Position numbers and translations under genes: made by a program. 64,000 nt of DNA from Pseudalkalibacillus berkeleyi (lineage in GTDB: Bacteria; Bacillota; Bacilli; Bacillales; Fictibacillaceae), in assembly GCF_021608225.1 (NCBI RefSeq), contig NZ_JAKIJS010000001.1, forward strand, positions 2,914,001 to 2,978,000. Reading direction: 5' to 3'. Below the pieces are notes generated by a model, which was not told the origin of the DNA, searched no databases, and worked only from the letters and a program-made list of their open reading frames with translations. Shown here one piece after another: positions 9,182 to 15,696 of the stretch; positions within the stretch are counted from its first letter, which is position 1; each line of letters starts with the position of its first letter.

Positions 9182-9492
9182 TTGTCTTCTACTATGCTAT
9201 AAAATTTCATTATTACATAATTCGTTATTATCAAATAATACCTCAAACACAAAATGATAAACTATATTCAACTGCCTCTCCGAAGAGATGACTCCAACTT
9301 GATTATATACGAAGCGTCAAAAACTGATTTATTTCTAATATTACTAATGAACTGCTCGTAGAGCGTCTTTACGATTCATATCAAAAGAAAATCGGACGGA
9401 CTTCTAAAAGTGTAATTCATTCGGAGAACTCCCTGGAGAAGCATAAGAACGATTCTCAGCTTCTAAGTTATGTATTCACAGTTCAGGAAGCA

Positions 9493-9505
9493 AGAGAACC
9501 GTCCC
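9493..9505. repeat. Inverted half-copy of the GGGACGGTTCT repeat
   Basis: AGAGAACCGTCCC is the reverse complement of the arm seen at 9126-9137 and 11110-11119. It sits just downstream of the SIR2-like gene's stop codon. Confidence 0.55.
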
Positions 9506-9538
9506 GGTGCTTCGTATGATTAATCTAAATAAGGGTTT

Positions 9539-10909
9539 TCAATCTTCTTTCACTAGACCTTTTAACATGGCGCGTAGATTGCTTAAGATATTCTGCTTAG
9601 AATAATGGTATAACTGATTTATAGTTTCTTCTGGTATTTCCTTTTTTCTTATATGCCAGGAATCCGTGGCATCCCAGCTATCACCGAAGACTTTTACTGT
9701 CTTGCTGGAGCTTACATAATACAAAACCTTATCTAATGATTGTGCTATTATTTGAAATAACCTAGGTGACATCCTTTTATAATTATAATTAATAATAACA
9801 TCTAAAATAATATTTAAATATTTATCGTACATATTAAATGCTCCATTTTCAGATGTTTTTTCCCAAACCTTATCCATACATACTGTAAGAAACTGTATAT
9901 ATGGAGAAATCATATGATGTTCAAATCTAGATAATACATCTATTAATTTTAATCTTACTTCTCTTTTATCTATAAAAGACTGTATAAACTCTTCATTCTC
10001 TCCTTCAAGCCTTCCTATTAACTTACTTAATTGAAGTAGTTGTCTGTCATATTCTTCTTGTTTGTTAACAATATAGACTATTAACTCATTTAACAAATCC
10101 TCTAAATCACTTATTTCAATAATTATATTTCCATTTTCATCTATATAAGCTTCCTCTTTTGGTGATGAAGTCCAGAGAGCTTGTATTATTTCATAAGGGT
10201 ATTCGTTTTTTTCTGTATAAATATTTTTTGACCAATCAACGGCCGACAAAACATTAACATCCCCTAAGCCGTAACCCAAAATTAAGGTAGTTGATTCTCT
10301 AATGGTCATTGATAATTTAGACTGCCTATATTCATTAGGCCGAAAGAGTGGAATATAATCTTCTTGGGTAATAATAATTGATTCCGAATCTAATCTAGTC
10401 CCATGTAGATGGTAAATCGGAATAATATTTTTAGGGGCTGATAGATAATTCATTGGGCCAAGACTCTTGCTCTTCCCGGTAAGAATGGTCTCTAGAACCA
10501 AATCATAGTTTGTTGTAACTATCCATGATGGGCTTAAAATATCAAAAATTTCTCTAAACTCTTTTGTTCTTTTTTCACTTGGGAGCCAGTTAGATAAATT
10601 ACAAATCTCTTTTTTAAATAGGCGTTTAGCTTCAATGTAATCAATACTCCGCTTAATCGCTAACCTTTTACAAATTAAAGTTGCTAACTCAGGTAATGAA
10701 ACACCAATTAATTCATCATCATTCGGGAATTCTATCTCAAATTTTTCACTTACTTCTTTAATTAATTCAAACCATCCTAGAGCTGGTGGAAAATCATCTC
10801 CAATAACAGCCTTAGAAAATCCAGCTCCAATAAACATACCTAAATTTCCATAGTTAAATGCATTAAATAGTTTCTCAAAAACTATTTCTTTTGAAATGTC
10901 TTCACTCAT
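9539..10909 (-). CDS. SIR2-like NAD-binding protein, putative anti-phage effector
   Basis: 456 residues. N-terminal SIR2_2-type Rossmann domain: GNLGMFIGAGFSKA (21-34) for NAD binding, WIVTTNYDLVLE near residue 135, IYHLHGT with the catalytic-position His, and LILGYGLGDVNV near residue 215. The C-terminal half is helical, charged and lacks a recognised domain. SIR2-like proteins in bacterial defence (Thoeris ThsA, DSR1/2, AVAST/Avs types) hydrolyse NAD+ to abort phage infection; no ThsB/TIR partner is adjacent, so a standalone effector is the best guess. The ATG at 10909 is chosen over 10930 because GGAGG sits eight bases before it. Lower GC than flanking core genes. Confidence 0.85.
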   Translation of the reverse strand: MSEDISKEIVFEKLFNAFNYGNLGMFIGAGFSKAVIGDDFPPALGWFELIKEVSEKFEIEFPNDDELIGVSLPELATLICKRLAIKRSIDYIEAKRLFKKEICNLSNWLPSEKRTKEFREIFDILSPSWIVTTNYDLVLETILTGKSKSLGPMNYLSAPKNIIPIYHLHGTRLDSESIIITQEDYIPLFRPNEYRQSKLSMTIRESTTLILGYGLGDVNVLSAVDWSKNIYTEKNEYPYEIIQALWTSSPKEEAYIDENGNIIIEISDLEDLLNELIVYIVNKQEEYDRQLLQLSKLIGRLEGENEEFIQSFIDKREVRLKLIDVLSRFEHHMISPYIQFLTVCMDKVWEKTSENGAFNMYDKYLNIILDVIINYNYKRMSPRLFQIIAQSLDKVLYYVSSSKTVKVFGDSWDATDSWHIRKKEIPEETINQLYHYSKQNILSNLRAMLKGLVKED

Positions 10910-11108
10910 AAATATACCTCCAAGAAGCACATGTTTAATGAACTAACAAACTATAATTATATCATCATTCAACTAAATATTGTAAAACAAGGAAGGGTTA
11001 ATTCAATTCTATTCTTAAGAAAATCAAAACCACCAGTGTGAACTAGTTTGCTCTGCGGCTGAAAGCCTTTGGTACCGACCTTGGCCTAAAAGGCCCAACA
11101 TGGCCAGG

Positions 11109-11163
11109 AGGACGGTTCTTTTGGTTCAATAATGTAGTCCAGAGGAACCGTCCCCTCGGTTCC
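11109..11163. repeat. Palindromic GGGACGGTT repeat, copy 2, truncating the transposase remnant
   Basis: GAGGACGGTTCTTTTGGTTC and GAACCGTCCCC arms, matching copy 1 at 9125-9181 across the loop (ATAATGTAGTCCAGAG). It replaces the C-terminal part of the IS110-type gene, so it inserted into or recombined with that element. Confidence 0.7.
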
Positions 11164-11562
11164 AGAGATTAGGTACAGAGTATCGCCCATTCTTAATCAA
11201 CTGTGCGATCACACGGGCATCTTTCGTGTCATTTTTGGTAGGGGAATTTTCATCAAGCTCTTTACTTTTCTTAACATGAATAGGGTTCACAACGACAAAG
11301 TCATACCCCTTCGCTCTAAGAAAATATGCAAGACTAAACCAATAATGACCAGTAGGTTCAACCCCAAATATGACATGACGCTTGTCATGTTGTTTCCTGT
11401 GTTGTTCTACCCAGTCCACTAGCTTTTGAAAGCTGTGTATTCGGTTTTCAAAAATCATGCGTTTCCCGAACTCAATGCCTCGGTCATCCTGACCACGTGC
11501 AACGTGTTTGTCTTTGGCAATATCAATGCCTACTATGAGAGTTGAAGGTATAATTAAATAAG
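11126..11562 (-). pseudogene. IS110-family transposase, N-terminal remnant
   Basis: Only the N-terminal DEDD (RuvC-like) domain survives, about 145 codons of an expected 400 or so. Seen: LIVGIDIAKDKHVARGQDD with the first acidic residue, VIFGVEPTGHYWFSLAYFL with the Glu, then VVVNPIHVKKSKELDENSPT and KNDTKDARVIAQLI with the last Asp pair. After GRYSVPNLWNR the frame runs into the palindromic repeat and stops. The open frame reaches upstream of the first ATG (11458) to a TAG at 11563 without a proper start, so it is inactive. Marks insertion traffic inside the island. Confidence 0.8.
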
Positions 11563-11711
11563 TCTAGCATTTGTACAACGCGGACCATTCTAAAAGCGAA
11601 AAAAGCTCATAAATCATAAATGGGCAGCACCCAAGGATTAACTTAGTATGCTACCCGTTTGATTCTTGTTACTAGCTTGAAATGGTAGAAAACATCAGTA
11701 ACTTAATGAGA

Positions 11712-12905
11712 TTAAGTCAACACGGTTATTTGATTTAATAAGTCAGTGAAAATTTTACGGCGAGCGGTGTTGGTTTGGTTTTTAAAATTAACTTCATCTA
11801 CCCATTGAACCAATTCTTGCATAATATTTTCTGGTATATCTTCTATTCCTTCAAAATCACTGTAAGCAAAGAACCCCGATAGATACAGTATATAATCCAC
11901 TCTGTTTACTCTATCTAAAAGTGAATTATCATCTAAGAATCTCATAGTCAACTCTAATGAGTTTAAGGATCTAGATATAATATTCTTTAATACAGGAATA
12001 TCTAATTTCACCAATATGTCTTCCTTTGTATCTGATGGAATAGGAGCATGGTTGTTATTATGGTGCCTATTCTTCACTACTACTTCGTACGGTGCATTCA
12101 GTGCCGCAATAGGGTAAGAAACGTTTGTTGTAAAGGGGCTAAATAACTCATCCACCCCATAACTTTTTAAAATTTCCTTAAAAGGTCTTGTGTATTCTTT
12201 GTAAATATCTAAATTGTGCACTTTTAGTTTAGAAAAAGCCATTTGAATGGTAGTGACCCTACTCCCTGCATTATTTAAGATTTCAAACCACTCAATTTGC
12301 TCTTTCTCGGTAAGGTCTTCTGCGATATTTATTGTGTAGCTATAGCTATGAATTTTACTCCTAACTTTGACTAACACAGTGTAGAGACTCGGAATTAAAT
12401 CTCTCTCGGAAAGATACTCTTCTATTAAACTGTCATCCTCGTTTAATAGAATACCTACTGGAATTTGTGAATTGGATGGGGCAGATTCAATAATCCTAAA
12501 CTTTGCCCTAGAAACATCTAAAACTAAGTTGCTGAAGTCTGGATGGTTCGTAAAAGCTTTAAAATTTGTGGTTAAACGTTGTTGCCCATCTACAATTGAA
12601 AGATGCGCATTAGCTATCCTCTCATTAGGTACTAATTCTCTATCAATAAATGAAATTTGAGGAATTGGAATTCCATTGTTTATTTCATTTATGGATATAG
12701 GAGCAACTGGTGCTTTCCCAAAGAGTTGATAGTTAAATAGATCTTTACATTTCTTTAGTGTCCAACTTACATCACGCTGATACAAAGGCAATGTAATCTT
12801 ATCATTCATTATTTTTTTACACATATCATATATTTCCATACTGTGACTCTTCTTAGTTGGATTAAAAGATGTAGCAACTCTAAGATTAGTATTAACTCTT
12901 ACCAT
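11712..12905 (-). CDS. DUF262-domain protein (GmrSD/ParB-like nuclease fold), standalone
   Basis: 397 residues. The N-terminal two-thirds is a DUF262 domain: LPLYQRDVSWTLKKCKDLFN near residue 40 and the diagnostic LSIVDGQQRLTT near residue 103. DUF262 is the GmrS-type/ParB-sulfiredoxin-like NTPase-nuclease module of type IV restriction enzymes such as GmrSD and of BrxU and SspE. The usual DUF1524 HNH partner is absent from the protein and from the neighbourhood, so either it works alone or needs a partner in trans. The ATG at 12905 has AAGGAG eight bases upstream; the 12947 start does not. Promoter with flanking repeats upstream. Confidence 0.8.
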   Translation of the reverse strand: MVRVNTNLRVATSFNPTKKSHSMEIYDMCKKIMNDKITLPLYQRDVSWTLKKCKDLFNYQLFGKAPVAPISINEINNGIPIPQISFIDRELVPNERIANAHLSIVDGQQRLTTNFKAFTNHPDFSNLVLDVSRAKFRIIESAPSNSQIPVGILLNEDDSLIEEYLSERDLIPSLYTVLVKVRSKIHSYSYTINIAEDLTEKEQIEWFEILNNAGSRVTTIQMAFSKLKVHNLDIYKEYTRPFKEILKSYGVDELFSPFTTNVSYPIAALNAPYEVVVKNRHHNNNHAPIPSDTKEDILVKLDIPVLKNIISRSLNSLELTMRFLDDNSLLDRVNRVDYILYLSGFFAYSDFEGIEDIPENIMQELVQWVDEVNFKNQTNTARRKIFTDLLNQITVLT

Positions 12906-12949
12906 AAAAACCGTCTCCTTTTTAGCAGCTATATTTAGCAGCCACATTT

Positions 12950-13006
12950 ATTTAATACGAATTATTCCACAAAAATGCTGATTAGTCAACATTTAATCCG
13001 AATTAT
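12950..13006 (-). promoter_or_regulatory. Promoter of the DUF262 gene flanked by a 16-bp direct repeat
   Basis: On the minus strand: -35 TTGACT (12989-12984), 17-bp spacer, -10 AATAAT (12966-12961). The 16-mers ATTTAATACGAATTAT (12950-12965) and ATTTAATCCGAATTAT (12991-13006, plus-strand reading) differ by one base; one overlaps the -10 and the other abuts the -35. This layout suggests repressor control. Confidence 0.65.
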
Positions 13007-13321
13007 ATAAGTAGCAGCTAATTAAATCTGGTCTATCTATAGCTCCTATGAAACTTTTTTGAATGTATCTAGTGGTGAAGTAGATATATGTAAATTGTTT
13101 TAAATTTTCTCCTTGGACTACAACCTATCAAGCAATCTATTATCGAAAGGGCACCATCACATGTCCCTTAATATTAATCTATTCCATTTTTAGCTCAAAT
13201 TCGTTAACAACTTCATTTAAACTTGTTAATTTCCCTTTTTAGACCGCTTAATAGTACTAAATGTATTTTTTAACAGATTCTAAAGCTATTTCGATCTGAA
13301 TACTTTTACATGGGGTAAAGT
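13007..13321. other. AT-rich intergenic stretch without a recognisable gene
   Basis: About 315 bp between the HEPN gene and the DUF262 promoter. No frame with a ribosome binding site is seen on either strand. Confidence 0.6.
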
Positions 13322-13699
13322 TTAGGGATTAGTTATATAGCTTAGTAACAAACAGTGACTGTTTGACAATGAAACATGTTCTTCTGGAGTTAAACAATAA
13401 CAATGAGCAATACGATTTCTAATTGGATATACTATATGTAGATGTAAATAGAATATTTGTGGAAGGTCTTTAAAAGGTGGATAAATACGAAGAAAAGATC
13501 GTTCCAGTTCATAAATATAGAGGTTTTCTAATAGTGCTTTTGGTGGCTTTCTCTGAAGAAGTTTAGGGGCTTTATTAAACCAAAGTGGACCATAATAATC
13601 TGTCATATGTTTTGCAATATAATTCCGTAACGTATTTTCAACTTCATACAATTTTCGATATGCAGACTGCATCATTACAACTTCTTTATCTTCAATCAA
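13322..13699 (-). CDS. Small HEPN-domain protein, putative RNase of defence or toxin type
   Basis: 125 residues. The N-terminal YEVENTLRNYIAKHM and C-terminal YPIRNRIAHCY (about residues 94-104) give the helical layout and the R-N-x3-H catalytic motif of HEPN ribonucleases, as in Swt1/Abi-type proteins. HEPN proteins commonly cleave RNA in abortive infection or toxin-antitoxin systems; no adjacent MNT antitoxin is seen, so its control is unknown. Start taken as TTG at 13699, since GAGGTG lies seven bases upstream. Isolated leftward gene between the methyltransferase terminator and the DUF262 gene. Confidence 0.65.
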   Translation of the reverse strand: MIEDKEVVMMQSAYRKLYEVENTLRNYIAKHMTDYYGPLWFNKAPKLLQRKPPKALLENLYIYELERSFLRIYPPFKDLPQIFYLHLHIVYPIRNRIAHCYCLTPEEHVSLSNSHCLLLSYITNP

Positions 13700-13848
13700 C
13701 CATAATCACCTCAAATCATATTATTCATCAATTGTTAAACCCTTTCGTTCATAGTCAGCAGTTGGACTAGATTATTTGAGTTTATGTATTTAGTATACTA
13801 TATAATTTACATAAAATGGATTTATTCTAAGAGAATGTTGTTTTATAA

Positions 13849-13881
13849 AAAAACTCACAGTAGAGTTACTGTGAGTTTTTT
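13849..13881. terminator. Bidirectional terminator after the DNA methyltransferase
   Basis: AAAACTCACAGTA and its complement with a four-base loop, flanked by A6/T6 runs on both strands. It ends the leftward regulator-methyltransferase operon. Confidence 0.88.
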
Positions 13882-13954
13882 AATCTTGTATTAATAACCA
13901 ACATTATGTCTTATATGTTTTTGTTCTGTTTTAAAGAAAACAAACATTATTAAC

Positions 13955-15349
13955 TTAAATTTTTACTGTATTGTACTCACGTACGATTTCTCCTAACTCA
14001 ATTCCTATACGTTCAACGATTCCTGTAACTAAGGCATTCCCCATGAAGAACAAACGCATACGGTCTGAAACCTCATGGACATTTTCAAGACTATCTTTTT
14101 TGAATTTTGTCCAGTCTGGTGGGAAATCTTGCAATAATTCAGCTTCAATAGGTGTAAGCAGTCGGTATTTTCCATCGACTTTAAGCAAATGTGTTGACCG
14201 GTTTACAGAGCCTTCACTTGTAAGCATTGTGCGTCCCGGCAAGTTAAGAGAATCATACGGACTCATCCCACCTTCACTAAAGGTGTATTTATGCCCCGTA
14301 TCAGTTTCTCGCTCAATTTTTTTAGGACCACGTAAGTATTCAAACTTTTTTAGCTTTGGGTCGTCATCGTCCAACTGGTAATTTGCGATATATTGGTTGT
14401 ACGCTTCTTCACCATGTTCTCGTACATAATATTCTTTCGCTTCCCGAACAATTTCCCCCAAGGTCTTTGGTTCTTCCTTAACTGGTACCGTATCAATCGT
14501 GAAGTATTGACCGTAACGCATAATACCAGTATTCCAGATAGTACCTGTAAAATTGTCAGAAATGTCTACAATATACTCTTCGTTGATGATGTCTTTATCA
14601 GACAATGTATCTGAGTAGTGACGGTTCTTGTAAGCCTCTTGTTCAATTGGAAATTGACGAGCGAACAATCCATGTTGAAAGATATAGTTATCGAAAGTTG
14701 CTTCATCAAATGTCATTACATTTTCCTCTTTCATAAGGTTGCCATACTTTTCATCCATCGCCAAGGCAAATGGTGTGTCATTTCGATACACATAAAAGAA
14801 CGCACGCCGGCGACGTTGAGCGCGCCCATAATCTGCAGCGTTAATCACACGCCATTCAACAGAGTAACCAAGTTGAGCAAATGCCCCAAGCATGATTGCA
14901 AAGTCTCGTCCACGTTGTGAAGATGGTGATTTTAATAAACGGTCAACGTTTTCTAAAATCAAATATTCAGGTTTAATATGGTTAACTGCACGGATGATTT
15001 CCCAAAAGAGAACACCTTTCTCTCCTACGATACCCATTTCATGTTTTTTAGAACGAGCAACAGAATAGTCTTGGCAAGGGAACCCACCAACTATCATGTT
15101 TACACCTTGGGCTTCCATTTCCTCGAAATATTTATTTGAAACCTGTATGATATCATCATTACTGTGTTGAATATGCGGATAATTATAGACACCTACTTCA
15201 AAGGCATCTTGTGATTTACGAGATGGTTCAAATTGATTAGTGTTTGTTGTTTCAAAGAACGTCTCTTTGAGTGTTAAGTTGGCGTTGTCAAGACCTACTA
15301 CGAAGCCTCCAACCCCGTCAAACATTGAAAATACTTTATACTTAGACAT
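13955..15349 (-). CDS. DNA (cytosine-5) methyltransferase of a type II R-M system
   Basis: 464 residues. Conserved C5-MTase motifs in order: I FSMFDGVGGFVVGLDNANL (7-25), IV VGGFPCQDYSVARSK with the catalytic Cys near 96, VI YLILENVDRLL, VIII INAADYGRAQRRRRAFF, then a target-recognition region of about 170 residues and motifs IX-X (LTPIEAELLQDFPPDW, RLFFMGNALVTGIVERIG). It would protect the site cut by the divergent MutH/Sau3AI-like enzyme, by family logic GATC. It overlaps the upstream regulator gene by eight bases, so the two are translationally coupled. Confidence 0.93.
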   Translation of the reverse strand: MSKYKVFSMFDGVGGFVVGLDNANLTLKETFFETTNTNQFEPSRKSQDAFEVGVYNYPHIQHSNDDIIQVSNKYFEEMEAQGVNMIVGGFPCQDYSVARSKKHEMGIVGEKGVLFWEIIRAVNHIKPEYLILENVDRLLKSPSSQRGRDFAIMLGAFAQLGYSVEWRVINAADYGRAQRRRRAFFYVYRNDTPFALAMDEKYGNLMKEENVMTFDEATFDNYIFQHGLFARQFPIEQEAYKNRHYSDTLSDKDIINEEYIVDISDNFTGTIWNTGIMRYGQYFTIDTVPVKEEPKTLGEIVREAKEYYVREHGEEAYNQYIANYQLDDDDPKLKKFEYLRGPKKIERETDTGHKYTFSEGGMSPYDSLNLPGRTMLTSEGSVNRSTHLLKVDGKYRLLTPIEAELLQDFPPDWTKFKKDSLENVHEVSDRMRLFFMGNALVTGIVERIGIELGEIVREYNTVKI

Positions 15350-15560
15350 TCACTTTTCCCTCAACTTTCTCAAAGATTTCGTTGTAATCGGTAATTTCCA
15401 AACAATCCATTACCTTCTCGAGTTGTTCTAAGTTCACTGTTGAACGGATGCCTCTAACCATATCACTAATAGAACTTTCACGCAGCCCACTAGCTTTTGC
15501 TAAGTCCTTTTGGCGCATTTCTCTCTCCTTGAGAATTTCATTCAAACGTAGTTTAATCAT
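15342..15560 (-). CDS. XRE-family (Cro/C1-type) regulator, probable R-M controller
   Basis: 72 residues, a single helix-turn-helix domain: RLNEILKEREMRQKDLAKAS followed by GLRESSISDMVRG, then a short dimer helix. Start at the ATG at 15560 with GGAGGAG nine bases upstream; the longer open frame upstream is an antisense shadow of the endonuclease gene. First gene of the methyltransferase operon, sitting between R and M like C-proteins of type II systems. A palindrome ATACG-N6-CGTAT just upstream of its ribosome binding site is the likely operator, giving autoregulation and perhaps control of the divergent endonuclease promoter. Confidence 0.88.
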   Translation of the reverse strand: MIKLRLNEILKEREMRQKDLAKASGLRESSISDMVRGIRSTVNLEQLEKVMDCLEITDYNEIFEKVEGKVNV

Positions 15561-15580
15561 GCCTTTTGCTCCTCCAAAAA

Positions 15581-15596
15581 ATACGGGATATCGTAT
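15581..15596. promoter_or_regulatory. Palindromic operator candidate of the R-M regulator
   Basis: ATACGGGATATCGTAT: perfect 5-bp arms with a 6-bp centre. It lies between the -10 box of the leftward operon and the regulator's ribosome binding site, a position for repression. Confidence 0.6.
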
Positions 15597-15605
15597 AACT
15601 AAATT

Positions 15606-15647
15606 ATTATAACCTATACAGACAAAAATTTGAAGGTATTTTATAAT
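15606..15647. promoter_or_regulatory. Divergent promoters of the R-M system
   Basis: Leftward: -10 TATAAT (15611-15606) with no good -35. Rightward: -35-like CAGACA (15619-15624), 17-bp spacer, -10 TATAAT (15642-15647). The two cores are interleaved, so activity in one direction should interfere with the other. Confidence 0.55.
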
Positions 15648-15696
15648 AAAGTTGAACATGAACAGAAGATTAAAATTTACTATTAGGGAGATGGCG

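Larger units (their letters stand above)
8991..9538. other. Gene-free stretch with decayed repeat-bounded element; probable left border zone of the island
   Basis: No convincing gene. The segment 9126-9505 is bounded by GGGACGGTTCTTGTGG on the left and the inverted GAGAACCGTCCC on the right, so it looks like a degraded non-autonomous element of about 380 bp. Short frames inside have no ribosome binding site. This is where host-like genes give way to the AT-rich island. Confidence 0.5.

Noticed and set aside
9034-9291. Two short frames across the first palindromic repeat
   Set aside because: They arise from the palindrome and neighbouring AT-rich DNA, lack ribosome binding sites, and overlap each other on opposite strands.
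14281-14300. TATTTATGCCCCGTAT as a second attachment core
   Set aside because: It sits inside the methyltransferase coding sequence and matches the rlmH end over only a few bases.
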